From Pandoraea capi (GTDB lineage Bacteria; Pseudomonadota; Gammaproteobacteria; Burkholderiales; Burkholderiaceae), in the NCBI RefSeq assembly GCF_902459735.1, contig NZ_CABPRV010000005.1, positions 248,001-312,000 of the forward strand: a stretch of DNA of 64,000 nt. Reading direction: 5' to 3'. The translations under genes were made by a program, and so were the position numbers. This document shows, in pieces, positions 37,177 to 47,004 of this stretch (positions within the stretch are counted from its first letter, which is position 1; each line of letters begins with the position of its first letter). Under the pieces are notes generated by a model, which did no database searches, was not told where the DNA came from, and worked only from the letters and a program-made list of their open reading frames with translations.

Positions 37177-39255
37177 TCAGCTTGCCGACATACCGCTATG
37201 GCGAAGCAGCGCATCCACTTGCGGAGCGCGGCCGCGGAAGGCAACGAACGACTCCATGGCCTCCCGGCTTCCGCCCACAGCAAGAATCTCATCGCGGTAG
37301 CGCGCACCGGTCGCGGTATCCAGTACCGATCCACTGACTTTGGCTGCTTCTTCGAACGCCGAGTAAGCATCTGCGGACAGTACTTCTGCCCACTTGTAGC
37401 TGTAATACCCTGCCGCATAACCGCCGGCGAAGATATGGCTGAACGTGTTCGGCCAACGCGAAAACTCTGCCTGTGGCGTCACATGCAAACGATCGTTGAT
37501 GCGGCGTGCAACCTCGAGCACAGACTCCTTGCCGCGCGGATCGAAGTCATAGTGCAGGTGCATATCGAAGTCGGAGAAGACGATCTGACGCAGCATCATC
37601 AATCCGCTCTGGAAATTGCGTGCCGCGATCATCTTGTCGAACAGCTCGCGAGGCAACGGAGCGCCGGTTTCGACATGTGCCGTCATGTGTTCGAGCACAT
37701 CCCATTCCCAGCAGAAGTTCTCCATGAACTGCGACGGCAACTCCACCGCATCCCATTCGACACCGTTGATGCCTGCGACACCGGCATCTTCGACCTGCGT
37801 CAGCATGTGATGCAGGCCGTGGCCGAATTCGTGGAACAGCGTGATGACGTCGTCGTGCGGCAGTAATGCAGGCTTGTCACCAACCGGTGCCGGGAAATTG
37901 CAGACGAGATAGGCGACAGGCGTTTGCAGCGAGCCATCATGCAGGCGCTTGCGCGTACGGGCGCTGTCCATCCATGCGCCGCCGCGTTTGCCTTCGCGAG
38001 CGAACAGGTCCATGTAGAACTGCGCGACCAGTTCCCCATCGCGTTCGATGCGGAAGAAGCGCACGTCCGGGTGCCAGGTTTCGGCGTCTTGCGGGCGGAT
38101 CGTGACGCCGAACAAAGTGCCGGCGACACGGAACAGACCGTCCAGTACTTTGGGCAGGGGGAAGTATTGGCGAACTTCCGTTTCCGAGAAGGCGTAACGC
38201 TCCTGACGCAGTTTCTCCGACGCGTAAGCGGTGTCCCAAGGTTGCAGTTTGTCGATGCCGAGCGCCTTGGCGGCAAAAGCCTGAAGCGCTTCCCAATCCT
38301 GTTCGGCATAGGGACGCGCGCGGCGTGCGAGATCTTCGAGGAACTCAAGGACTTGTGCCGGCGATTCGGCCATCTTCGGTTCGAGCGATACCTCGGCGTA
38401 ATTCTTGAAGCCGAGCATTTGCGCCTCTTCTCGACGCAGCGCCAACTGCTCGACGACGATACCGGTATTGTCCCAACCCGCGTCGCCCTCACCAAACTTG
38501 GGGCCGAGCTCTGAGGCACGAGTCACGTTCGCGAGATAGAGCTTTTCCCGCAGAGCGCGATTGTCTGCGTACTGAAGGACCGGGAAATACGATGGGAAAT
38601 GCAGCGTGAATTTCCATCCTTCAACGCCATCGCGCTCCGCAGCCGCACGTGCGGCAGCCTTGTCGTCGTCTGGCAGGCCGGCAATTTCCTGCTCATCGGT
38701 GATGACGAGAGAAAACTTGTTGGTGGCGTCGAGCACGTGGTCGGAAAAACGCTTGGCCAGATCGGCTTGCGCTTCCTGAATCTCGGCAAATCGTGGTTTC
38801 TGGTCCTCGGGGAGTTCTGCGCCACCCAACCGGAAGCCGCGCATCTCGTTGTCGAGGATTTTCTTGCGCGCGGACGAGAGCCCGGCAAACTCCGTCCCAG
38901 CGGCGATCGCCTTGTACTTATCAAACAGCGCGAGGTTCTGGCCAACGCTTGCCGAAAACTCTGTCACGCGGGGCAGATTCTCGCTATAAGCCGCGCGCAG
39001 CTCAGGCGTGTCGGCCACGGCGTTAAGGTGTCCGACGATCTCCCACGCGCGGCCCAGACCTTCGGTGCCGTCTTCCACGGCGTCGAGAATATTGGCCCAG
39101 GTCGCCGGCGTAGTGGGATCTGCTGCCCGGTCCACCGCTGCGCGTGCCTGCTCGAGCAGCACGTCAACGGCAGGCGTGACGTGTTCCGGGCGGATTTCGG
39201 CAAAACGCGGAAGTCCTTCGATATCGAGAAGAGGATTGGTTTGCGGCGTATTCAT
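37177..39255 (-). CDS. prlC: Oligopeptidase A (M3 family metallopeptidase)
   Basis: 692 residues from ATG 39255 (MNTPQTNPLLDIEGLPRFAE); a GTG 15 bp upstream is the less likely start. The zinc motif is HEFGHGLHH with the downstream Glu of gluzincins, in the block VITLFHEFGHGLHHMLT; the C-terminal GGYAAGYYSYKWAEVLSADA is the M3 signature. PrlC degrades signal-peptide fragments and short peptides in the cytosol. It stands alone; a terminator lies just downstream. Confidence 0.96.
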   Translation of the reverse strand: MNTPQTNPLLDIEGLPRFAEIRPEHVTPAVDVLLEQARAAVDRAADPTTPATWANILDAVEDGTEGLGRAWEIVGHLNAVADTPELRAAYSENLPRVTEFSASVGQNLALFDKYKAIAAGTEFAGLSSARKKILDNEMRGFRLGGAELPEDQKPRFAEIQEAQADLAKRFSDHVLDATNKFSLVITDEQEIAGLPDDDKAAARAAAERDGVEGWKFTLHFPSYFPVLQYADNRALREKLYLANVTRASELGPKFGEGDAGWDNTGIVVEQLALRREEAQMLGFKNYAEVSLEPKMAESPAQVLEFLEDLARRARPYAEQDWEALQAFAAKALGIDKLQPWDTAYASEKLRQERYAFSETEVRQYFPLPKVLDGLFRVAGTLFGVTIRPQDAETWHPDVRFFRIERDGELVAQFYMDLFAREGKRGGAWMDSARTRKRLHDGSLQTPVAYLVCNFPAPVGDKPALLPHDDVITLFHEFGHGLHHMLTQVEDAGVAGINGVEWDAVELPSQFMENFCWEWDVLEHMTAHVETGAPLPRELFDKMIAARNFQSGLMMLRQIVFSDFDMHLHYDFDPRGKESVLEVARRINDRLHVTPQAEFSRWPNTFSHIFAGGYAAGYYSYKWAEVLSADAYSAFEEAAKVSGSVLDTATGARYRDEILAVGGSREAMESFVAFRGRAPQVDALLRHSGMSAS

Positions 39256-39597
39256 GCGTTCGTTATCCACTTGAAGGGGCTTACGAAGAGTGTGGGGGCA
39301 ACCTGTCGAATTTTCCAGTCGTTTTTTTCAACCGAAGCGATTGGTGACAATCGGCGGGAAAACGCTGCCAAACCTTGTTTTGTATGGATTTTCGGCAAAG
39401 CAGATACAAAAGGCGTTGAGGTGGGCGCGCAATTTGTCACTCGCCGCAGGCGTGTTTTTCGGGATGTTCCGATGCAATTGCCGGATATTTCGTCGTCAAA
39501 ACCTGTGGACCGTTTTGAGCCCCAATGAAAAGGGCGCACACGACCGCTCGGTCGTGCGCGCCCTGCCATGCAGCGATATCGTGCCGGTGATCGATGA
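39256..39597. other. Intergenic stretch between prlC and folD
   Basis: 342 bp upstream of prlC (leftward) and downstream of folD (leftward). It contains the folD terminator (39528-39563). The rest is AT-richer than average and must hold the prlC promoter; no confident hexamer pair was found. Confidence 0.4.
39528..39563 (-). terminator. Terminator of folD
   Basis: GGGCGC-A-CACGACC / GGTCGTG-C-GCGCCC hairpin (39532-39563), one internal mismatch, ending in TTTT on the minus strand (plus AAAA 39528-39531). Confidence 0.85.
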
Positions 39598-40449
39598 TCA
39601 GCCCAGCGCGCGCTCTGCGGCTTCGATCGTATTGACCAGCAGCATGGTGATGGTCATGGGGCCAACGCCGCCGGGAACCGGCGTGATAAAGCCTGCCACT
39701 TCCTTGACGCCCTGGAAGTCGACGTCGCCGCACAATTTACCTTCGTCGTCACGATTCATGCCCACGTCGATGACCGCAGCACCCGGTTTGACCATGTCTG
39801 CGGTGACGATGTTGCGCTTGCCCACGGCAGCCACGATCACGTCGGCGTTGCGGGTGTGTGCGGCCAGATCGCGAGTCTTGCTGTTGCAAATCGTGACGGT
39901 CGCACCTGCCTGAAGCAGCATCATGGCCATCGGCTTGCCCACGATGTTCGATGCGCCAATCACGACGGCGACCGCGCCACGCAGCGGGAATTCCACCGAT
40001 TCAAGCATCTTCATGCAGCCATAAGGCGTGCACGGGCGGAAGAGCGGTGCGCCGGTCATCAGCGCGCCAGCGTTCGACACGTGGAAGCCATCGACGTCTT
40101 TTTCCGGTGCAATGGCTTCGAGCACCTTGTGGCTGTCGATGTGCTTGGGCAGCGGCAGTTGCACGAGAATGCCGTTGATCTTCGGATCGCGGTTCAATTC
40201 ATCGATACGCGCGAGCAGGGCGCTTTCCGTCAGGTCTGCCGGGTAGCGATCGAGCGACGAATACAGGCCATTGTCTTCGCATGCCTTGACCTTGTTGCGC
40301 ACATAGACCTGACTGGCAGGATCCTCACCAACGAGGACCACGGCGAGGCCTGGCTGGTGGCCACGGGCAGTGAGGGCGGCGGCGCGCGTGGCGACTTCGG
40401 CGCGAATGCGTTTGGCGAGGGCGTTGCCGTCGATGAGGGTGGCAGTCAT
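39598..40449 (-). CDS. folD: Methylenetetrahydrofolate dehydrogenase/cyclohydrolase FolD
   Basis: 283 residues. Conserved blocks: [20 protein letters not shown] (active-site Lys), [23 protein letters not shown], and the NAD(P) site [18 protein letters not shown]. The bifunctional enzyme interconverts methylene-THF and formyl-THF. A consensus -10 (TATAAT, minus) lies about 90 bp upstream. The gene is monocistronic with its own terminator. Confidence 0.97.
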   Translation of the reverse strand: MTATLIDGNALAKRIRAEVATRAAALTARGHQPGLAVVLVGEDPASQVYVRNKVKACEDNGLYSSLDRYPADLTESALLARIDELNRDPKINGILVQLPLPKHIDSHKVLEAIAPEKDVDGFHVSNAGALMTGAPLFRPCTPYGCMKMLESVEFPLRGAVAVVIGASNIVGKPMAMMLLQAGATVTICNSKTRDLAAHTRNADVIVAAVGKRNIVTADMVKPGAAVIDVGMNRDDEGKLCGDVDFQGVKEVAGFITPVPGGVGPMTITMLLVNTIEAAERALG

Positions 40450-40538
40450 GATGCGTGGATGTCGTATGAAGGATGGGGGCAGGCCCGCAGGCCGGATGGA
40501 GCAGCGCCAGTCACGTGGGTGACATGAGCAAAGACCGT

Positions 40539-40544
40539 ATTATA
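40539..40544 (-). promoter_or_regulatory. Consensus -10 box upstream of folD
   Basis: Minus-strand TATAAT (plus ATTATA at 40539-40544), 90 bp upstream of the folD start; no clear -35 is found at 16-18 bp, so it is listed as a candidate only. Confidence 0.4.
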
Positions 40545-40729
40545 GCGGCGCGATGGGGCAGGCGGGAGAGGGCTGTCGGCCGTCCCGGCAGGACAAGCGC
40601 GGCAAGCACGTGGAAGCGCGGAAGGGAGCGACGGGCGGCTGATGCGCCCGTCGGTGCTGCCAAATCAGACGCCGGTCAACGAATGAGCGCGGCGCCGTTC
40701 ATGCAACGGCAGTCAAGACTGCGACTGAC

Positions 40730-41398
40730 TCAGGGGCGGGGTGAGCCGCTCGAACGCTTCGACAGCGCGAGACGAAGCAGATCGGCAACGGTGTTGACGT
40801 TCAGCTTTTCCATGATGTTGGCGCGATGCGCTTCGACCGTTTTGATGCTGATACCGAGATCGTCGGCGATCTGCTTGTTCAGACGGCCGGCAATAATGCG
40901 TTCCAGCACCTGATGCTCGCGGCTGGTGAGCTTTCTCAGCAGTTCCTCTGCCGCTTGCTGTTCCCGATGGCTGCTGGCTTCCTGGCGGGCCTTCGACAGC
41001 ATCTTTTCGACTTGCAAACGAAGTTCGGCTTCGTCGAACGGCTTTTCGATGAAATCCATCGCGCCCTTTTTCATCGTCTCGACGGCCATCGGCACGTCGC
41101 CATGCCCTGTCACGAAGATGATCGGAAGGTTGATGTTTCGCTCGATCAACGCGTCCTGGAGCTCAAGACCACTCATGCCCGGCATGCGGACATCGAGGAT
41201 CAGACAGCCCACGAGGTTGTTGGGGCGATTGCTCTGGGTCACGTCGCCGCAGAACTGAAGAAAATCGTCAGCACTGCCAAAGCCTCGCACGTGATACCCA
41301 TTGGCTTCGAGAAGCCAGCGAAGCGAGTCGCGGACAGCCTCGTCGTCATCGACGACAAAGACGGTTTCTTGATCGGTATTGATATTGGGTGTCGTCAT
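40730..41398 (-). CDS. FixJ-family response regulator
   Basis: 222 residues from ATG 41398, which overlaps the kinase stop (ATGA). The receiver domain has the acidic triplet VVDDDEAV, phospho-acceptor Asp69 (CLILDVRMPGMSG) and Lys near residue 119 (FIEKPF); the C-terminal LuxR helix-turn-helix reads REHQVLERIIAGRLNKQIAD then LGISIKTVEAHRANIMEKL. Fully functional residues, in contrast to the LuxR protein at 6270. It is the partner of the kinase at 41395-43878. Target genes are not clear; folD is nearby but unrelated. Confidence 0.93.
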   Translation of the reverse strand: MTTPNINTDQETVFVVDDDEAVRDSLRWLLEANGYHVRGFGSADDFLQFCGDVTQSNRPNNLVGCLILDVRMPGMSGLELQDALIERNINLPIIFVTGHGDVPMAVETMKKGAMDFIEKPFDEAELRLQVEKMLSKARQEASSHREQQAAEELLRKLTSREHQVLERIIAGRLNKQIADDLGISIKTVEAHRANIMEKLNVNTVADLLRLALSKRSSGSPRP

Positions 41399-43878
41399 AG
41401 TCCTCCCCCGGATCCGGATGTCGTATCGCTTTCTAACGGTAACAGAATACAAAAAGTACAACCATTCCGCACGCCGTCGATTTCATTGTTTTCTACCCAC
41501 AGACGGCCGTGATGCGATTCGATGATCGAACGGCAAATATTCAGGCCCATGCCCATGCCGTCCGACTTAGTACTAAAGAACGGTTCAAACAGTCGTTCGA
41601 TAGTCGCTTCGTCGACGCCGGGCCCGTGATCGGATACCTGGAATTCGACGGATTTGTCTCGTCTTTCCACGTGCAGGCGCACGGTCGGATCGCGTCGCTG
41701 ACCGGGCGGCGGCGTATAGCCGTGCATGGCCTCCGCCGCGTTCTTGAGCAGGTTCATCAGGACCTGTTCGATCAGCACCGGGTCGACGTTGATCTGTGGC
41801 AGTCCTGCCGGAAGCTCGGTGACGATGCGAATGCGGCGCTTGCGCGCCTCGATCTCGGCGAGGCCCACGGCATCTGCCACGATCTCATAGATCGATGACG
41901 GTTGACGTTTCGGTTCGCTACGCTTCACGAATGCGCGAATCCGCTTGATGATCATGCCAGCCCGCACGGCTTGCTGAGACGTTTTTTCGAGCGCAGGCAG
42001 TAAGGTTTCTGGCGACGTGCGGCCCGCGCGCACCAGTGCGGCGGTGCCCATGCAGTAATTGTTGATGGCGGCAAGCGGCTGGTTCAGCTCGTGTGCGAGC
42101 GAGGAGGCCATTTCGCCCATCGTCGTCAAACGTCCCGTAAATTGCAGGCGTTCTTCTTCCTGTCGGGCCAGTTCTTCCGCGTGGCGTCGCGCTGTAATGT
42201 CCGTCGCCACCTGCAACTGCGCGAGGTGTCCGTCGACCCATTGGATGTATTGTCGTCGGACTTCGAACCATTTCTGATGCGTGGGCAGGTAGATTTCCTG
42301 CGTTTCTGCGGCCGTATCGGTCAGCGACGCTGCGGGCAGTCCGGCAAACGCGTCGACCATGTCGATGTGGTCGAGCGATGTCGGTGACAGTTCGCCGCCG
42401 CCGGACAATTCGAGATGGCCCTCCGGGCGAGTGCCGAACAATTGCCGGTAATAGCGGTTTGCAAAGAGCAGTTCGGCCTTGTCGACGGCGAGCACCGACA
42501 CCGAGGCATCAAGGCTTTCCAGCACCGTTGTGAATCGTTCGTGGGCGGCGGCGAGTTCTTCGCGCGCCCGCTTGGGTTCGCTGATGTCCGTGAGCGAGGA
42601 CATCCAGCCGGTCTGGCGACCGTGAGCATCCACGAGCGGCGAGACGAACATGCGCGCGTAGAAAATCGTACCGTCCTTGCGCTGCACCCGAATTTCAAAG
42701 CCATGAGACGGCGCTTTGCCACGCAGCGTCATATCGATGCGGCGTTGCATTTCGTGGATATCGTCTTTGGGCCAGTACGGATAGGGCGGTGCACGATTCA
42801 TGAGATCGGGCTCGTCCCAGCCCGTCATGCGGCAAAACGCCGGGTTCACGTAGGTGATGTGACCCTGAAGGTCGAGCACTCGCATCCCGATCACGATGGA
42901 GTTCTCCATCGCTCGTCGGAAAGACGTCTCATTGAACAGCGCCTGCTGTGCCTCGAATCGCTGGCGAGTGTGCCGCCACAGGCTCCAGAGGCTCCACAGC
43001 ACGAAGCAGGACAGCCCCGCGATCAGCCATACCAGCGTGTTGTTGACGAAGTTACCGACGGCTGGATACGAGTAGATCCGCACCGCGAGACTATGTCCCG
43101 GCGGATCGAGCAGCAGTTCGTAGGAGACGTCGCGAGGCAACGGCGGTCGGGTGGAGGTCGTGGCGAGCTCGTTGTTATGCGTGTCGATGAACGACACCTT
43201 GAACTTGTCGCCCAGTTCCTGCGGTAGTTCGTGGATCAGTAGTCCTTCGACCGAATAGACCGCGCTGATGGTGCCGAGAAACTCTCGTTCCCGTAATACC
43301 GGCACCTGCACGACGATGTAGCTCGCCCCGGAGGCGTCGTAGATCAGGGTGGAATAGGCGGAGCGTCGGGAGTCGCGCGCCGCGCGAAACGCCACGAGGA
43401 GTTCGTCCTCCATCGGGTGTTGCGCCGAGCCTTGCAGGCGCGAGGCGAACGGGGAGTCGGCGGGGACGGCCCATTTCGGTCGCTGCGACGCGTCGAGCCA
43501 GTTCATGAAGACGATATCCGCATGATTCTGCATCAACTCGCTAGCCGTGTTCTGGAAGTGCGCGACATCCTGAGGTTTGGCAGCCGTGTCGCGCGCAAGG
43601 GAACTGATCTGGTCCTGGATGGCCAGCATGTTAAGACGGATCTGCTGCTGCGCCCATGCGACGTTCCGATACAGGGTGTCCTGCTGCTGCTCCGTTTCCC
43701 GGCGGTTCAGACTCCACAGGATCAAGCTCATCACCACGAGGAAGATCACAATGGAGACGAGCGGCACCAGCAAGTAGTAATGCGACTCCGCAAACCCCTG
43801 CAACCAACGGTTGGAGCGGGCTGGCGTAGCAGCGGACCGGGACGGCGGGGAGGAGTTTGCGAGGCGTGGCGAAAGCAT
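41395..43878 (-). CDS. Membrane PAS-containing sensor histidine kinase (FixL/DctB-like)
   Basis: 827 residues. A first membrane helix (YYLLVPLVSIVIFLVVMSLI, near residue 40), a large periplasmic sensor, a second helix (TLVWLIAGLSCFVLWSLWSL), then two PAS-type domains (ITYVNPAFCRMTGWDEPDLM) and a transmitter domain with the phosphorylatable His in ASSLAHELNQPLAAINNYCM and the ATP-binding N, G1 and G2 boxes (NLLKNAAEA, DHGPGVD, GMGMGLNICRSI). The HELNQPL box is typical of FixL/DctB-type kinases. Signal is unknown; no haem-binding evidence was examined. Translation is coupled to its regulator. Confidence 0.92.
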   Translation of the reverse strand: MLSPRLANSSPPSRSAATPARSNRWLQGFAESHYYLLVPLVSIVIFLVVMSLILWSLNRRETEQQQDTLYRNVAWAQQQIRLNMLAIQDQISSLARDTAAKPQDVAHFQNTASELMQNHADIVFMNWLDASQRPKWAVPADSPFASRLQGSAQHPMEDELLVAFRAARDSRRSAYSTLIYDASGASYIVVQVPVLREREFLGTISAVYSVEGLLIHELPQELGDKFKVSFIDTHNNELATTSTRPPLPRDVSYELLLDPPGHSLAVRIYSYPAVGNFVNNTLVWLIAGLSCFVLWSLWSLWRHTRQRFEAQQALFNETSFRRAMENSIVIGMRVLDLQGHITYVNPAFCRMTGWDEPDLMNRAPPYPYWPKDDIHEMQRRIDMTLRGKAPSHGFEIRVQRKDGTIFYARMFVSPLVDAHGRQTGWMSSLTDISEPKRAREELAAAHERFTTVLESLDASVSVLAVDKAELLFANRYYRQLFGTRPEGHLELSGGGELSPTSLDHIDMVDAFAGLPAASLTDTAAETQEIYLPTHQKWFEVRRQYIQWVDGHLAQLQVATDITARRHAEELARQEEERLQFTGRLTTMGEMASSLAHELNQPLAAINNYCMGTAALVRAGRTSPETLLPALEKTSQQAVRAGMIIKRIRAFVKRSEPKRQPSSIYEIVADAVGLAEIEARKRRIRIVTELPAGLPQINVDPVLIEQVLMNLLKNAAEAMHGYTPPPGQRRDPTVRLHVERRDKSVEFQVSDHGPGVDEATIERLFEPFFSTKSDGMGMGLNICRSIIESHHGRLWVENNEIDGVRNGCTFCILLPLESDTTSGSGGGL

Positions 43879-44221
43879 GGCGAGATTGTAGCGCAGGCCA
43901 GCCCGTTTCCCGCTGTCATAGTCGGTCGAGCGCTGCTTTTCGGAAGTGTCCGATCTTTTCGGTAAGAATGCCGCTCAAAGTCCTCTCAAGACCGATCGGT
44001 ACGCTCGATATTCGTGATCTGATGGGGCCGGCAACCCTTTGATTTTATGTGCACTGCAGCAGAATTCCGCATTATGAAAATTGCTATCGTAATCTGAAAT
44101 TTCGCTTGCGAAGGCGGGAATATCCTTCGTACAATGCCCCGGTAAAAATGCCGGTAGGCCCGTCCATGAAGCGGGTTACGACCATTAATGCCAACCCGCT
44201 AACGACAGACAAGGAGACACC
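43879..44221 (+). other. Divergent intergenic region with the aceE promoter
   Basis: 343 bp between the leftward kinase gene and aceE. AT-rich from 44040. It contains the aceE promoter listed at 44106-44135; no gene seen. Confidence 0.5.
44106..44135 (+). promoter_or_regulatory. Sigma-70 promoter for the PDH operon
   Basis: TTGCGA (44106-44111), 18-bp spacer, TACAAT (44130-44135). Transcription would begin near 44142, giving an 80-nt leader that contains AAGGAG (44210-44215) before the ATG at 44222. Confidence 0.6.
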
Positions 44222-46909
44222 ATGTCCGCCGTACCTGAAGAAGCCCTGAAGATCGTATCCCCTGCGGACGCCGATCCCCAAGAAACGCAAGAATGGCTGG
44301 CCTCGCTCGAAGGCGTGCTGGCTGCCGAAGGCCCGGAGCGCGCGCACTACCTGCTCGAGAAGCTGATCGAGTTCGCTCGCATCAACGGTGAGCATCACCC
44401 GTTCTCGGCAAACACCCCCTACATCAACACCATCCCCGTCGACCAGCAAGCCCGTATTCCGGGCGATCAGGACGTCGAGCACACGATTCGCTCGTACACC
44501 CGCTGGAATGCGATCGCGATGGTGCTGCGTGCCGGTAAGGACACGAACGTCGGCGGCCATATCGCCTCGTTCGCCTCGGCCGCAACGCTTTACGACGTTG
44601 GTTTCAACCACTTCTGGCATGCGCCGTCCGACAAGCACGGTGGTGACCTGGTGTTCGTCCAGGGTCACTCGTCGCCGGGCGTGTACAGCCGCGCGTTCCT
44701 GCTGGGCCGTCTCGAAATGACCCAGCTCGAGAACTTCCGTCAGGAAGTGGACGGCGGCGGTCTGTCGTCGTATCCGCACCCGTGGCTGATGCCGGACTTC
44801 TGGCAATTCCCGACGGTGTCGATGGGGCTGGGTCCGATCATGGCGATCTACCAGGCGCGCTTCATGAAGTACCTCGAGTCGCGCTCCATCGTGAAGACCG
44901 AAGGCCGCAAGGTCTGGGCGTTCCTCGGCGACGGTGAGACGGATGAGCCGGAATCGCTGGGCGCTATCGGCATGGCCGGTCGCGAGCAACTCGACAACCT
45001 CGTGTTCGTGATCAACTGCAACCTGCAGCGCCTGGACGGTCCGGTGCGCGGTAACGGCAAGATCATTCAGGAACTCGAATCCGAATTCCGTGGTGCCGGC
45101 TGGAACGTGATCAAGGTGATCTGGGGTAGCCGCTGGGATTCGCTGCTGGCCCGCGACAAGCAGGGCTTGCTCATGAAGCGCATGATGGAATGCGTGGACG
45201 GCGAATATCAGACGTACAAGTCCAAGGACGGCGCTTTCGTTCGCGAGCATTTCTTCAATACGCCGGCATTGAAGGCCATGGTGGCCGACTGGTCGGATGA
45301 GGACATCTGGGCGCTGAACCGTGGTGGTCACGATCCGCACAAGATCTACGCCGCGTATCAGGCTGCGACGACCCACAAGGGTCAGCCGACCGTCATTCTG
45401 GCCAAGACCATCAAGGGCTATGGCATGGGTGAAGCCGGTCAGGCCATGAACATCACCCACCAGCAGAAAAAGATGCCGGTGGAGTCGCTCAAGAAGTTCC
45501 GCGACCAGTTCAAGCTGCCGATTTCGGACGATCAGATTGCCGACGTGCCGTACCTCAAGTTCGAGGATGGTTCGAAGGAACTGGAGTACATGCGCGCTCG
45601 CCGTATGGAACTCGGCGGCTATCTGCCGCAGCGCCGTACCAAGGCTGCCTCGCTGCCGGTGCCGGCACTGAACGCGTTCGATGCACTGCTCAAGGCGACC
45701 GCCGAAGGCCGTGAGATTTCGACGACGATGGCATTCGTGCGTATTCTCAACGTGCTGCTCAAGGACAAGGCGCTGGGTCAGCGCATTGTGCCGATCGTGC
45801 CGGACGAGTCGCGCACCTTCGGTATGGAAGGTCTGTTCCGCCAGATCGGTATCTGGAGCCAGGTCGGTCAGCGCTACATCCCGCAGGATCAGGATCAACT
45901 GATGTTCTACAAGGAATCTGAAAACGGTCAGATTCTGCAGGAAGGCATCAATGAAGCTGGCGGTATGTGCGACTGGATCGCAGCTGCGACGTCGTACTCG
46001 ACGCACGGCGAGACGATGATCCCGTTCTATATCTTCTACTCGATGTTCGGCTTCCAGCGTATCGGCGATCTGGCGTGGGCTGCTGGCGACATGCGCGCTC
46101 GTGGTTTCCTCGTGGGCGGCACGGCCGGTCGTACGACGCTGAACGGCGAAGGTCTTCAGCACGAAGACGGTCACTCGCTGCTGTGGGCATCGTCGATCCC
46201 GAATTGCCTGCCCTACGATCCGACGTTCGCGTATGAACTCGCTGTGATCGTTCAGGACGGCCTGCGTCGCATGGTGCAGGATCAGGAAGACGTGTATTAC
46301 TACCTGACGGTGATGAACGAGAACTACGCACACCCGGCCATGCCGGAAGGCGTGGAGCAGGACATCCTGAAGGGTATGTACGCCTTCCGTCGTGGTACGG
46401 ACAACAGCAAGGCACCGCGCGTGCAGCTGCTGGGTTCGGGCACGATCTTCAACGAAGTGATTGCCGCCGCTGAAATGCTCAAGAACGATTGGGGCGTCGA
46501 GTCGGACCTGTGGAGCTGTCCGAGCTTCACGGAACTGGCCCGCGAAGGCAACGACGTCACGCGTCACAACCTGCTGCACCCGACCGAGACGGCGCGCCTG
46601 TCGCACGTTGAGAAGTGCCTCAATGAAACGCGTGGTCCGGTCATTGCATCGACCGACTACATCCGTACCTACGCAGATCAGATTCGTCCGTTCGTCCGCG
46701 GCCGCTATGTGGTCCTGGGTACCGACGGTTATGGTCGCTCGGATACGCGTGAAAAGCTGCGTCACTTCTTCGAGGTGGATCGTAACTGGGTCACGGTTGC
46801 GGCGCTCAAGGCACTGGCCGACGAAGGCACGCTACCGGCAAGCAAGGTTGCCGAAGCCATCGCCAAGTACAACCTGGATCCGAATAAACCCAACCCGATG
46901 ACCGTCTAA
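44222..46909 (+). CDS. aceE: Pyruvate dehydrogenase E1 component AceE (homodimeric)
   Basis: 895 residues. The thiamine diphosphate motif is [10 protein letters not shown] beginning near residue 236, ending in [15 protein letters not shown] about 30 residues on, and the transketolase C domain follows ([20 protein letters not shown]). It decarboxylates pyruvate and acetylates the lipoyl groups of AceF. Strong Shine-Dalgarno AAGGAG. First gene of aceE-aceF-(BPH)-lpdA. The 95-bp gap to aceF contains a large inverted repeat. Confidence 0.98.
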   Translation: MSAVPEEALKIVSPADADPQETQEWLASLEGVLAAEGPERAHYLLEKLIEFARINGEHHPFSANTPYINTIPVDQQARIPGDQDVEHTIRSYTRWNAIAMVLRAGKDTNVGGHIASFASAATLYDVGFNHFWHAPSDKHGGDLVFVQGHSSPGVYSRAFLLGRLEMTQLENFRQEVDGGGLSSYPHPWLMPDFWQFPTVSMGLGPIMAIYQARFMKYLESRSIVKTEGRKVWAFLGDGETDEPESLGAIGMAGREQLDNLVFVINCNLQRLDGPVRGNGKIIQELESEFRGAGWNVIKVIWGSRWDSLLARDKQGLLMKRMMECVDGEYQTYKSKDGAFVREHFFNTPALKAMVADWSDEDIWALNRGGHDPHKIYAAYQAATTHKGQPTVILAKTIKGYGMGEAGQAMNITHQQKKMPVESLKKFRDQFKLPISDDQIADVPYLKFEDGSKELEYMRARRMELGGYLPQRRTKAASLPVPALNAFDALLKATAEGREISTTMAFVRILNVLLKDKALGQRIVPIVPDESRTFGMEGLFRQIGIWSQVGQRYIPQDQDQLMFYKESENGQILQEGINEAGGMCDWIAAATSYSTHGETMIPFYIFYSMFGFQRIGDLAWAAGDMRARGFLVGGTAGRTTLNGEGLQHEDGHSLLWASSIPNCLPYDPTFAYELAVIVQDGLRRMVQDQEDVYYYLTVMNENYAHPAMPEGVEQDILKGMYAFRRGTDNSKAPRVQLLGSGTIFNEVIAAAEMLKNDWGVESDLWSCPSFTELAREGNDVTRHNLLHPTETARLSHVEKCLNETRGPVIASTDYIRTYADQIRPFVRGRYVVLGTDGYGRSDTREKLRHFFEVDRNWVTVAALKALADEGTLPASKVAEAIAKYNLDPNKPNPMTV

Positions 46910-46918
46910 AGGCCGCTG

Positions 46919-46974
46919 CATGCAGCGAGCGCCTGTCGGCCGCCCCCCAGCGGCAGGCGGGCGCATGCTGCATG
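46919..46974 (+). other. Large imperfect hairpin between aceE and aceF
   Basis: Outer arms CATGCAGC (46919-46926) and GCTGCATG (46967-46974) and inner arms CGCCTG (46930-46935) and CAGGCG (46954-46959) make a long interrupted stem. No T tract follows, so it looks like an mRNA processing or stability element rather than a terminator. Confidence 0.5.
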
Positions 46975-47004
46975 TCAAGCGCAGCCTCGAGGAGACTGTG
47001 GAAA

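Noticed and set aside
44084-46765. Long open frame antisense to aceE
   Set aside because: High GC codon bias leaves the complementary frame open; the translation is His/Arg/Val-rich with no domain, and aceE is certain.
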